64,000 nucleotides of DNA from assembly GCF_018130955.1 (NCBI RefSeq), contig NZ_JAFCJM010000031.1, positions 26,284-90,283 of the forward strand, written 5' to 3'. This stretch comes from Bradyrhizobium liaoningense (lineage in GTDB: Bacteria; Pseudomonadota; Alphaproteobacteria; Rhizobiales; Xanthobacteraceae). The translations under genes were made by a program, and so were the position numbers. This document shows, in pieces, positions 27,906 to 36,433 of the stretch. Position 1 is the stretch's first letter; each line of letters begins with the position of its first letter. The notes under the pieces are model-generated. The model was not told the origin of the DNA, did no database searches, and worked only from the letters and a program-made list of their open reading frames with translations.

Positions 27906-28397
27906 TCAGTGGATGCGACGATAGACGCCGGTGAGCACGTCGGCCCAACCTTCCGCGTCCGGCGAGAACTGGATCTTCAACGAATAGGAATTGTCGTCGA
28001 TGATCTCGTAGACGTGGCGCGCGTTGCCGCGAAGCGAGCCGCGCACCAGTGTCAATGTCTTGCCGACCCAGCCGCCGGAGGCGGGCGAGGGCGGCGTGTA
28101 GCCGAGCGAGTCGTACCAGAACAATTTGTAGGTCCGGTCGTCGCGGTCGTAGGTGAAGAGACCGTGGGTCGCGAAGGCTTCCTTGCCGTCGCGCATCTGT
28201 ACGGCGTCCTGGATCAGGTAGAAGCCGTTGAGGTCCATGCGCGCCACAACGCGCGAGGTCGCCGGCCCGCCGGCGTTCCAACGCGAGGGGAAGACCGTTT
28301 CCTCGCCACTCCATTCACCTGCAAGCACCGACAGACGCTGGTGCTCCGGCAGCGGAGATGATGCAGAGAGATGGTCCTTCGGCATGTCCTTGGGCAT
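27906..28397 (-). CDS. DUF1579-like hypothetical protein between sucC and sucD
   Basis: The product has 163 residues, cytoplasmic, with no signal or membrane helix. LSVLAGEWSGEETVFPSRW and LFWYDSLGYTPPSPASGGW recall the DUF1579 beta-barrel-like family. It lies 4 bases after the sucC stop and 35 bases before sucD, so it is almost certainly co-transcribed. sucC and sucD normally sit directly together, so this is an insertion in the pair. Function unknown; a hydrophobic-ligand-binding fold is a possibility. Confidence 0.75.
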   Translation of the reverse strand: MPKDMPKDHLSASSPLPEHQRLSVLAGEWSGEETVFPSRWNAGGPATSRVVARMDLNGFYLIQDAVQMRDGKEAFATHGLFTYDRDDRTYKLFWYDSLGYTPPSPASGGWVGKTLTLVRGSLRGNARHVYEIIDDNSYSLKIQFSPDAEGWADVLTGVYRRIH

Positions 28398-28401
28398 GGC
28401 T

Positions 28402-29598
28402 CTAGCCTCCCTTGACGGCCTTCACGATCTTCTGCGCGGCGTCGTCGAGATTGTCCGCCGGCAGCACGTTGAGGCCGGATTCACGGATGATCTTCTTGCC
28501 GAGCTCGACATTGGTGCCTTCGAGGCGGACCACCAGCGGCACGCTGAGGCCGACTTCGCGGACGGCAGCCGTGACGCCCTCGGCGATCACGTCACATTTC
28601 ATGATACCACCAAAGATGTTGACCAGGATGCCCTTCACGTTGGGATCGGCGGTGATGATCTTGAAGGCGGCCGCGACCTTTTCCTTGCTGGCGCTGCCGC
28701 CGACGTCGAGGAAGTTGGCCGGCGACATGCCGTAGAGCTTGATGATGTCCATCGTCGCCATGGCGAGACCGGCGCCGTTGACCATGCAGCCGATATTGCC
28801 GTCGAGGGTGACGTAGTTGAGGTCATATTTCGACGCCTCGATTTCCTTGGCGTCCTCCTCGGTCTCGTCGCGCAGCGCCATCACCTCGGGGTGACGGAAC
28901 AGCGCGTTGTCGTCGAACGAGACCTTTGCGTCGAGCACGCGGAGCTGGCCCTGCTTGGTCACGACCAGCGGGTTGATCTCCAGCATCGACATGTCCTTGG
29001 CGACGAACGCCGTGTAGAGCTGCGCAGTGAGCTTTTCGGCCTGCTTGGCGAGATCGCCCGACAGGTTCAGCGCCTTGGCAACGGTGCGGCCGTGATGACC
29101 CATGATTCCGGTCGCGGGATCGACGGAGAAGGTGACGATCTTCTCGGGCGTGTTGTGCGCGACGTCCTCGATGTTGACGCCGCCCTCGGTCGACACCACG
29201 AAGGAGACGCGCGAGGTCTCGCGGTCGACCAGGATTGAGAGGTAGAATTCCTTGTCGATGTCGGAGCCGTCCTCGATGTAGAGGCGGTTGACCTGCTTGC
29301 CGGCGGGGCCGGTCTGCACGGTCACCAGCGTTGCGCCCAGCATCTGCTTGGCGAACTCGGAGACCTCGGCGGCCGATTTGGCGATGCGCACGCCGCCCTT
29401 GTCGCCGGCGGAGGCTTCCTTGAACTTGCCCTTGCCGCGGCCGCCAGCGTGGATCTGGCTCTTCACCACCCAGACCGGGCCGGGCAGCGCCTTGGCGGCG
29501 GCTTCGGCGTCGGCGGGCTTCAGGACCGGGACGCCCTTGGAGATCGGCACGCCGAACTCGTTGAGCAGCGCCTTGGCCTGGTACTCGTGAATATTCAT
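28402..29598 (-). CDS. sucC: Succinyl-CoA synthetase subunit beta
   Basis: The product has 398 residues. The ATP-grasp N-terminal domain (MNIHEYQAKALLNEFGVP, VVKSQIHAGGRGKGKFK) and the C-terminal ligase domain (NGAGLAMATMDIIKLYG, NFLDVGGSASKEKV, NIFGGIMKCDVIAEG) are complete. It lies 215 bases downstream of mdh and forms the head of the sucC-DUF1579-sucD segment. Confidence 0.97.
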   Translation of the reverse strand: MNIHEYQAKALLNEFGVPISKGVPVLKPADAEAAAKALPGPVWVVKSQIHAGGRGKGKFKEASAGDKGGVRIAKSAAEVSEFAKQMLGATLVTVQTGPAGKQVNRLYIEDGSDIDKEFYLSILVDRETSRVSFVVSTEGGVNIEDVAHNTPEKIVTFSVDPATGIMGHHGRTVAKALNLSGDLAKQAEKLTAQLYTAFVAKDMSMLEINPLVVTKQGQLRVLDAKVSFDDNALFRHPEVMALRDETEEDAKEIEASKYDLNYVTLDGNIGCMVNGAGLAMATMDIIKLYGMSPANFLDVGGSASKEKVAAAFKIITADPNVKGILVNIFGGIMKCDVIAEGVTAAVREVGLSVPLVVRLEGTNVELGKKIIRESGLNVLPADNLDDAAQKIVKAVKGG

Positions 29599-29812
29599 CT
29601 GGTCGCTCCCTGAACCCTTGCGCGGTGACCTCGCGGGCTCACCTCAGTTTTGGCTGGCATACCATATACCACAGGAACTGCAACCCGGATTCTTCGACAA
29701 AAGTCGCAAGACCCCGGCTTGCCGGACCCGGACCCCGCCTGGACGAGCCAGACTGGACGCCGGAAATGGAAGCGCCGAAGACCGGGTTTGGTCTTCGGCG
29801 CGGGTGTCTTGC

Positions 29813-30781
29813 TTAGCGGCCGAGAAGATCGGGGGCGATCTTCTTGCAGGCGTCCACCAGACCCTGCACGGCGCCGACCGACTTGTCGAAGGCCTCGCGG
29901 TCCTTGCCGCCGAGCTCGATCTCGACGACGCGCTCGACGCCCTTGGAGCCGATGACGACGGGCACGCCGACATACATGTCCTTCACGCCGTATTCGCCGT
30001 TCAGGTAGGCGGCGCAGGGCAGCACGCGCTTCTTGTCCTTGAGATAGCTCTCGGCCATCGCGATCGCGGAGGCCGCCGGCGCGTAGAACGCCGAGCCGGT
30101 CTTGAGCAAATTGACGATCTCGGCGCCGCCGTTGCGGGTGCGGTCGACGATCTCGTCGAGGCGCGCCTGCGAGGTCCAGCCCATCTTGACGAGGTCGGGC
30201 AGCGGGATGCCGGCAACGGTGGAATATTTGGTCAGCGGCACCATGGTGTCGCCGTGACCGCCGAGCACGAACGCGGTGACGTCCTCCACCGAGACGTTGA
30301 ACTCGTCGGCGAGGAAATAGCGGAAGCGCGCGGAGTCGAGCACGCCGGCCATGCCGACCACCTTCTTGTGCGGCAGGCCAGAGGCCTTCTGCAGCGCCCA
30401 GACCATCGCGTCGAGCGGGTTGGTGATGCAGATGACGAAGGCGTCGGGGGCGTACTTCTTGATGCCGGCACCGACCTGCTCCATGACCTTGAGGTTGATG
30501 GAGAGGAGATCGTCGCGGCTCATGCCGGGCTTGCGCGGCACGCCGGCGGTGACGATGCAGACCTTTGCGTTGTCGAGCGCCTCGTAGGAATTGGCGCCGG
30601 TGTAATGCGCATCAAAACCGTCGACCGGCGAGGACTGCGCGATGTCGAGCGCCTTGCCCTGCGGCACGCCCTCGGCGATGTCGAACATCACCACGTCGCC
30701 CAGTTCCTTCAGGCCGATGAGATGAGCCAACGTGCCGCCGATCTGACCGGAGCCAATCAAAGCAATCTTGTCGCGCGCCAT
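29813..30781 (-). CDS. mdh: Malate dehydrogenase (LDH-like type)
   Basis: The product has 322 residues. The NAD-binding start is IALIGSGQIGGTLAHL; substrate and catalytic regions are VTAGVPRKPGMSRDDLL, ITNPLDAMVWALQ, GVLDSARFRYFLA and LGGHGDTMVPL with the catalytic His. This is the LDH-like malate dehydrogenase used by alphaproteobacteria. It is the first gene of the TCA block. Confidence 0.97.
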   Translation of the reverse strand: MARDKIALIGSGQIGGTLAHLIGLKELGDVVMFDIAEGVPQGKALDIAQSSPVDGFDAHYTGANSYEALDNAKVCIVTAGVPRKPGMSRDDLLSINLKVMEQVGAGIKKYAPDAFVICITNPLDAMVWALQKASGLPHKKVVGMAGVLDSARFRYFLADEFNVSVEDVTAFVLGGHGDTMVPLTKYSTVAGIPLPDLVKMGWTSQARLDEIVDRTRNGGAEIVNLLKTGSAFYAPAASAIAMAESYLKDKKRVLPCAAYLNGEYGVKDMYVGVPVVIGSKGVERVVEIELGGKDREAFDKSVGAVQGLVDACKKIAPDLLGR

Positions 30782-30908
30782 GGGAAACCTGTCCTTTGAG
30801 ATGTCCGCGAGGGGATGGAAAACTGAGTGGGTGGTTATCCCTTTCGCTTCCCCCGTTCAAGTCGCCGAATGCCCAATTGTCGGGCTTGCCGAGAATTCGA
30901 CCAACACC

Positions 30909-31011
30909 CGTCATTCCGGGGCGGCTCGCAGAGCCGAACCCGGAATCTCGCGCAACAAATTTCGAGATTCCGGGTTCGTCCGCGCAATGGCGCGGACGCC
31001 CCGGAATGACA
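30909..31011. repeat. Intergenic palindromic repeat (GTCATTCCGGGG family)
   Basis: The outer arms CGTCATTCCGGGGCG / GCCCCGGAATGAC enclose the inner pair GAACCCGGAATCTCG / CGAGATTCCGGGTTC. This is a complete two-level palindrome between zapE and mdh. Confidence 0.88.
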
Positions 31012-31028
31012 GTGTTGGGAAATAGGAC

Positions 31029-32216
31029 TTAAGTCTCCACCAGGCCCTTGGTCGAGCCGCTGGCAGTGGAATCCTTGCGGCCGTGAGGCAGCGCCAGATA
31101 GGATTCCGAGCTCATTTCGATCAGGCGCGACGAGGTGCGCTTGAATTCGTTGGCCTCGTTGCCTTCGCTCGCCAGATACAGCGACACCGGATTGGCTTCA
31201 GCAGACGCCATCAGCTTGACAGCGTTATCATAGAGCGTGTCGATCAGCGTGATGAAGCGCTTGGCGGCGTTGCGCTCGGAAAAGTCCATCACTGGAATAT
31301 GGTCGACCAGGATGGTGTGATAGTCGTGCGCGAGCCTGAGGTAGTCGGATGCGGCGAGCGGCTTCTGGCAGAGATCGGCGAATGTGAACCGCGCCACGCC
31401 ATGCGCCGAGCACGGCACGTGGAGGATGCGGCCCTTGATCGAAATGTCGCGCGACTTGCATTTTGCGTTGCCAGTCATCTTCGTCCAGGCGCGATTAAGC
31501 GCTGCGTCCGCATCGCCGTCGGCCGGCGTCAGCCACATCGGCACGCCCTGAAGTTTTTCCAGCCGGAAATCGGTGCGCGCGTCGAGACGCAGCACGTCCA
31601 TGTGATCGTTGATCTGCACGATGAACGGAAGGAACAGCGCGCGGTTCAAGCCGCCCTTGTAGAGATCGTCGGGCGCGACGTTTGACGTCGCGATCACCAC
31701 CGTGCCGAGCTCGAACAATTTTGCGAACAGACGCCCGAGGATCATCGCATCCGCGATGTCGGTAACGTGGAATTCGTCGAAGCAGAGCAGCCAGCTCTCA
31801 TCGAAGATCGCATTCGCGGTGAGCCCGATGACGTCGGCATCCGCGATCTCGCCGCGCGCGATGTTCTGGCGATAGCCATAGATGCGCTCATGCACCTCGG
31901 CCATGAATTCGTGGAAATGCGCGCGGCGCTTGTGCTCGACGGAGGAGTGCTGGAAGAACAGATCCATCAGCATCGTCTTGCCGCGGCCGACCTCGCCATG
32001 GATGTAGAGCCCGCGCGGCGGCTCATTCTTGTCGCCGTTGCCGAACAGGCGGCCGAGCAAGCCCTGCTTGCGCTGCGGCTTGTAACTCGCAAGCCGCTGC
32101 TCCAGCTCCGCATAGGCGTCGGCGACCTCGGCCTGGGCCGAGTCCGGCTCGATCGCGCCGGAGGTGACCTGCGCCTGATATTCGGCGCGGAACGAGGAGT
32201 TTGGGGTGGAGAGCAT
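31029..32216 (-). CDS. zapE: Cell division ATPase ZapE (AFG1 family)
   Basis: The product has 395 residues. It is a P-loop ATPase of the AFG1/ZapE family: Walker A GEVGRGKTMLMDLFF, HFHEFMAEVHERI, the Walker B region LLCFDEFHVTDIADAM, and ATSNVAPDDLYKGGLNR. ZapE acts on the Z-ring under stress; mitochondrial AFG1 aids respiratory-complex turnover. The start at 32216 (MLSTPNSSFRAEYQAQV) gives a family-like N-terminus. It lies just beyond mdh, an order common in alphaproteobacteria. Confidence 0.93.
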   Translation of the reverse strand: MLSTPNSSFRAEYQAQVTSGAIEPDSAQAEVADAYAELEQRLASYKPQRKQGLLGRLFGNGDKNEPPRGLYIHGEVGRGKTMLMDLFFQHSSVEHKRRAHFHEFMAEVHERIYGYRQNIARGEIADADVIGLTANAIFDESWLLCFDEFHVTDIADAMILGRLFAKLFELGTVVIATSNVAPDDLYKGGLNRALFLPFIVQINDHMDVLRLDARTDFRLEKLQGVPMWLTPADGDADAALNRAWTKMTGNAKCKSRDISIKGRILHVPCSAHGVARFTFADLCQKPLAASDYLRLAHDYHTILVDHIPVMDFSERNAAKRFITLIDTLYDNAVKLMASAEANPVSLYLASEGNEANEFKRTSSRLIEMSSESYLALPHGRKDSTASGSTKGLVET

Positions 32217-32327
32217 GGGCTTCTTACCGCCAGAGACGGCAGCAAATTGCAAGCCGTGAATTGGTGCAGGGGGTATGCGGATTCTTCTGTCTCCCCCGCA
32301 CGACGGCAAATGTCGGCTGGTTAGACC

Positions 32328-33496
32328 TTATGCGACATCGTTAATGTGCTCGGCTTCAACGATGAATCGAGCACGTTCATAAAGTTCATCGAAGGTTATC
32401 ACTTCGGGACGAATCAGGTTCCGTCGATAGAGCTCGAATGACCGGAATTTCCGCTCGTTGATACCGTGCTCTGCTTGAAATTCACCCAAGCTGCCGCAGA
32501 TCACGTACGATCGGGGATCGGTCGTGAACAGGGTCTCGCCAGTTGGACTGCCATCCGCGTTCAAGATCGCTTCCCGTGCCTGCCAATGTTCAAGCGCCGC
32601 CGACACGGTGCCTTGTATCTGGGCGACGGCCCCCGACAACTCTTTGGACGGCTGCCAAACGCCGGCTCGGTAGCTGCTTTCTGCGACAAGGTCTGTATCG
32701 TGGCGCTTGATCTCCACAAAGCAGGTCGTGCTCAGCATCGCGTGCGACTTCAATAACGCATCAACACGCTTGCCTGGCCCGGTTAAGTCAAACCCTCGCA
32801 CAATTTGCTCAAGCCTGCGCTCATCGAGCGGGCCGAAATAGATCAGCGACAAGCTGCAGCCGAAAATCCACGGATTGGCCTCAAAGAACTTCTGCCAGAC
32901 GTCCTCTGGTCCTTTGGGGTGCTTGGAGAGGACCTCCTTGAAGTAGGCGGGCTCGGCCAACAGCCGTTTGAATATCGACAACTGCTCACGTCGATATCCA
33001 AGCGCGACGATGTCCCTGCTAGTGATCTCCGTGCGCGCCAATGCCGCGAGCAGTTCTTGCCTGTTGCGAGCCGCTTGATCTGGGTGGGGTTGAGTAGGAG
33101 CTCCTCCAGATCGGCGTCCGTGATGTTGATCTTTCCTTCGTTCGGAAAATGGATGCGTTTGATGTTTGAGAGGAATTTCAGAAGGGTTGCGACTTCTGCT
33201 GGAAGGAGGGTGAAGTATTCTCGCCCCCGACCGTTGCTCGTGAATTTTTGGATCGTTACGGTTCGAAACGAACGATCGTCCGCAACAAACGTCGCCTTTA
33301 TCTGAAAGCGGCCACCTGGCGTGGTGCGCAGGACAACCTCGTCTTTCACGGTCGCGAACTCATAGCCTCCGCCCCCGTCAATGTATTTGTTGGCTATTCG
33401 AAGCCGTTGGCCGGTGAGTGTCGGGAAGGAAGGACCAACGTAAGTTTTGTCGGTCCTGCTCCTCAAAAAGATCGTGTGATCGTCGGCTTCGTCCAT
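32328..33496 (-). pseudogene. Shedu anti-phage protein SduA (DUF4263), interrupted by a frameshift
   Basis: Two overlapping frames on the minus strand together give one protein of about 389 residues. Codons from 33496 to about 33065 encode the N-terminal part (DDHTIFLRSRTDKTYVGPSF, TVTIQKF, REYFTLLPAEVATLLKFL, NPTQIKRLA). The next frame, from about 33065 to 32328, encodes NRQELLAALARTEITSRDIV, then EDVWQKFFEANPWIFG and the nuclease core KRVDALL...CFVEIKRHDT, a PD-(D/E)xK-type D-ExK site. Adding one A at GCTCGCAACAGG (33062-33073) restores RLANRQELLA. Shedu is a single-gene phage defence system with a DUF4263 nuclease. It is either inactive, recoded, or affected by a one-base sequence error. 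Confidence 0.8.
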
Positions 33497-33654
33497 CCGC
33501 GACTCCCTCCATCGACTGGCAATCTATCTAGGCCTGCCGGGATTCGAGCTATTTTAGCTCGCCATGCACAGATGTTCTATTTACGTTCCATTTCGGCACG
33601 ACAACCGATCAAATTGGTGGTAGATTACGCCTAGTTAGGAACCAAGGCACCCAG

Positions 33655-33909
33655 ATGGCCCTTAGCATCAAAGACCCCGAAACTGAGCGTTTGGCCAAGA
33701 ATCTGGCGCAGCTCACCGGCGAGACCATTACGACGGCGACCAGGCGCGCCATCGAGGAGCGCCTGCGCCGCCTTGGCGACCAAACCCGCAAGGCCGCACT
33801 GTTGGAGGACATGGCGGCGATCCGCCGACGCTGGAGCGAAATGCCGGTCGTGGACGACCGCACGCCGGACGAGATCCTCGGATATGACGAGCACGGATTG
33901 CCGCGCTGA
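33655..33909 (+). CDS. vapB: VapB-type antitoxin
   Basis: The product has 84 residues. An N-terminal DNA-binding part (MALSIKDPETERLAKNLAQ, TGETITTATRRAIEERLRR) matches the PSK/VapB family. The acidic C-terminal tail (DRTPDEILGYDEHGLPR) is the kind that wraps the toxin active site. Its TGA overlaps the toxin ATG by one base. VapB binds VapC and represses the operon; the operator should lie in the 158 bases between it and the divergent Shedu gene. Confidence 0.88.
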   Translation: MALSIKDPETERLAKNLAQLTGETITTATRRAIEERLRRLGDQTRKAALLEDMAAIRRRWSEMPVVDDRTPDEILGYDEHGLPR

Positions 33910-34301
33910 TGGTGATCGACACATCGGCGATCGTAGCAATTGCGCTCAACGAGCCCGACGCTCGCGACATCGAAGCGCGAATTGCCGATGACCCGATCCG
34001 GCAGATCTCTGCAGCAACCGTGCTCGAAGCGGCGATGGTGCTGGAGACGCGATTGGGCGAAGCGGGCGGGCGCGAGTTCGATCTTTGGCTCGTCAAGATC
34101 GGCGCCGAGATCGTCGCTGTCGATGCGGAGCAAGCTGAAGCGGCGCGACGCGCCTGGCGTCGTTTCGGCAAAGGGCGTCACGCAGCCGCGCTGAACTACG
34201 GCGACTGCTTTGCCTATGCTCTCGCTGTGACGCGCGGCGAGCCGCTGCTGTTCAAGGGCGAGGACTTTTCGAAGACCGACGTCGGGGCGGCGCTTCGCTA
34301 G
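33909..34301 (+). CDS. vapC: VapC-type PIN-domain ribonuclease toxin
   Basis: The product has 130 residues. The PIN-domain acidic residues are in place: Asp in MVIDTSAIVAI, Glu in AATVLEAAMVLE, and Asp in LNYGDCFAYALA. A GEPLLFKGEDFSKTDV tail is typical of VapC. Family members cut tRNA or rRNA. It is coupled to vapB and is 12 bases from the convergent thpR. Confidence 0.9.
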   Translation: MVIDTSAIVAIALNEPDARDIEARIADDPIRQISAATVLEAAMVLETRLGEAGGREFDLWLVKIGAEIVAVDAEQAEAARRAWRRFGKGRHAAALNYGDCFAYALAVTRGEPLLFKGEDFSKTDVGAALR

Positions 34302-34313
34302 CGAGGCGAAGCG

Positions 34314-34850
34314 TTACGCGCACAGCTCGTAGCTGTCCTCGACCACATACGGCCCGCCGCCGGTCGAGGCGCGCGAGGAGAACAGCACGAAGCGCTCGGC
34401 TGTAAACACCTTGCTCGGGAAGTAGCCGCGCAGCGAGAGATAGTCGGCGACGTCCTGGTCGGAGGCGTCGTGCAGCCGCGCCAGCGTGACGTGCGGGATG
34501 AATTTGCGCCCTTCCGGATTGAGGCCGATGCGCTGCATCATGCGCTCGAGTTCGGCCTGCAATTCCATCAGCGGCTTGCTCGGCGCGATGGTCGCGACGA
34601 CGGCGCGCGGCTTGCGGCCGCCGAAGCTCGTCAGCCCCTGCACCTTGACCTCGAACGGTTTGCGATCGACGCGAAACAGCATCGAGGCGATCTCGTTGGC
34701 GGAGGCGCCGTCGATGTCGCCTATGAAGCGCAGGGTGACGTGATAATTTTCGGGATCGATCCAGCGGGCGCCGGGAAGGCCGCCCCTCAAGTTGGAAAGC
34801 GATTGGCCGATCTCGGCCGGAATTTCCAGACCCGTAAACAAACGCGGCAT
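34314..34850 (-). CDS. thpR: RNA 2',3'-cyclic phosphodiesterase ThpR
   Basis: The product has 178 residues and belongs to the 2H phosphoesterase family. Both HxTx motifs are present: YHVTLRFIGD and FIPHVTLARL. The N-terminus PRLFTGLEIPAEIGQSLS is typical. It opens 2',3'-cyclic phosphates at RNA ends. Nothing marks it as part of the neighbouring defence islet. Confidence 0.92.
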   Translation of the reverse strand: MPRLFTGLEIPAEIGQSLSNLRGGLPGARWIDPENYHVTLRFIGDIDGASANEIASMLFRVDRKPFEVKVQGLTSFGGRKPRAVVATIAPSKPLMELQAELERMMQRIGLNPEGRKFIPHVTLARLHDASDQDVADYLSLRGYFPSKVFTAERFVLFSSRASTGGGPYVVEDSYELCA

Positions 34851-35019
34851 CGTTGAGCACTCCCGATGCTTGGATACAATCCAGGAGGATCATACCCAAA
34901 TTAGAGCCGGCGACGAATCACCGGTAACCTGATTCCTATCGCAGTTATGTGACTCTGCGAAGCATGGCGCAGGCTACACCGGGAAAACCCTGGGTATTAG
35001 GGTTAGCACTGCCTGCTTT

Positions 35020-35655
35020 TCAACGCCGTTGCTCAGCTATCGTGCCGAGAAATGCCTCCACGGTGGGCATGATGTTGATCACGATGATGTCGACGCCCGC
35101 GGCCGTCGGATGGATGCCGTCGGCCTGGTTGAGCCTTGCGTCCGCAGCGACGCCTTCGAGGAAGAAGGGATAGAGCGGCACGCCGTATTGTTTCGCAAGA
35201 TCCGGATAAATCGAATTGAAGCGCGCTGCGTAATCGGCCCCGTAATTCGGCGGCGCCACCATGCCGCACAGCATTACGGCGATGCCCCGCGCTTTCAGCC
35301 GGGCCACGATGTCGGACAGGGCCGCGCGGGTGACGCCGGGGTCGAGGCCGCGGAGCGCGTCGTTGGCGCCGAGCTCGACGATCACGCCATGTGTTCCGTC
35401 AGGGATCGACCAGTCGAGCCGGTCGCGGCCGCCGGAGGAGGTGTCGCCGGACACCCCGGCATTGGTCATCTCGACTGCTATGCCTTTGTCTTGCAAAGCT
35501 TTCTTTAGCTTGGCCGGGAATGCATCCTGGGCCGGGAGGCCAAGCCCGGCGCTCAAGGAATCGCCGAGCACGACCAGCTTGACCGGCTTTTCCTGCGCGA
35601 ACGCCGCCGGCGCCAAAACCGTCATCAAGGCGAGCATCAACACGGCTATGTGCAT
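35020..35655 (-). CDS. tesA: SGNH-family arylesterase/thioesterase I (TesA)
   Basis: The product has 211 residues. The signal peptide (MHIAVLMLALMTVLAPAAFA) is cleaved near AFA-QE, so the enzyme is periplasmic. The SGNH blocks are VLGDSLSAGLGL (nucleophile Ser), GGRDRLDW, VELGANDALRGLD, and DGIHPTAAG (Asp and His of the triad). It is divergent from an ABC exporter across 55 bases, the same arrangement as E. coli tesA-ybbAP. Confidence 0.92.
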   Translation of the reverse strand: MHIAVLMLALMTVLAPAAFAQEKPVKLVVLGDSLSAGLGLPAQDAFPAKLKKALQDKGIAVEMTNAGVSGDTSSGGRDRLDWSIPDGTHGVIVELGANDALRGLDPGVTRAALSDIVARLKARGIAVMLCGMVAPPNYGADYAARFNSIYPDLAKQYGVPLYPFFLEGVAADARLNQADGIHPTAAGVDIIVINIMPTVEAFLGTIAEQRR

Positions 35656-35710
35656 GAACAATCCGTAACGCCTCTCGACCGGGCTATCGGAGTTGCCATA
35701 TGACCGGACC

Positions 35711-36433
35711 ATGGACAGTCGCATCGAATCCTCTTCGCTCGCCGGTACGGCGCCGGACACCATTTCCATCGCCAACGTCAATCTCTCACTGGGCACAGGC
35801 GCGGCACGCGTTCACATTCTCAAGGATATCAGCCTGCGGGTCGGATCGGGCGAGGCGATCGGCCTGATCGGCCCGTCAGGCTCGGGCAAATCCACGCTGC
35901 TGATGGTGATGGCGGGGCTGGAGCGTCCTGATAGCGGAGAGGTGGTGGTCAACGGCACGCCTTTCAATGCCCTCGACGAGGACGCGCTCGCCCGCTTCCG
36001 CGGCCGCCAGGTCGGCATCGTCTTCCAATCCTTTCACCTGATCCCGACGATGACCGCGCTGGAGAACGTCGCGGTGCCGCTCGAACTCGCCGGCAATCCG
36101 GATGCGGCGAAGCGCGCGGCGCAAGAGCTCGCGTCGGTCGGGCTCGGCGATCGCCTGCACCATTATCCCTCGCAGCTCTCAGGCGGCGAGCAGCAGCGCG
36201 TCGCGCTGGCGCGTGCGCTCGCGCCCGACCCCGCGATCCTCGTCGCGGACGAACCCACGGGCAATCTCGACGAGGCCACCGGCAAGCAGATCGTCGACCT
36301 CATCTTCGGCAAGCATGCCGAGCGCGGCATGACGCTGGTGCTGGTGACGCACGACTCCTCGCTCGCGCATCGCTGCGATCGCGTGATCCGCCTGCGCTCC
36401 GGGCGCATCGACACGCAGACCGTCAGCTCATGA
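35711..36433 (+). CDS. ABC transporter ATP-binding protein (YbbA/LolD type)
   Basis: The product has 240 residues. Walker A is GPSGSGKSTLLMVMAGLE, Q-loop VFQSFHLIPTMTALENV, signature LSGGEQQRVALARAL, Walker B ILVADEPTGNLD, and H-loop VTHDSSLAHR. It belongs to the MacB/LolD exporter class. I began at ATG 35711; an upstream TTG adds six residues. The stop overlaps the permease start (ATGA). The linked genes suggest the YbbA partner of YbbP. Confidence 0.93.
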   Translation: MDSRIESSSLAGTAPDTISIANVNLSLGTGAARVHILKDISLRVGSGEAIGLIGPSGSGKSTLLMVMAGLERPDSGEVVVNGTPFNALDEDALARFRGRQVGIVFQSFHLIPTMTALENVAVPLELAGNPDAAKRAAQELASVGLGDRLHHYPSQLSGGEQQRVALARALAPDPAILVADEPTGNLDEATGKQIVDLIFGKHAERGMTLVLVTHDSSLAHRCDRVIRLRSGRIDTQTVSS

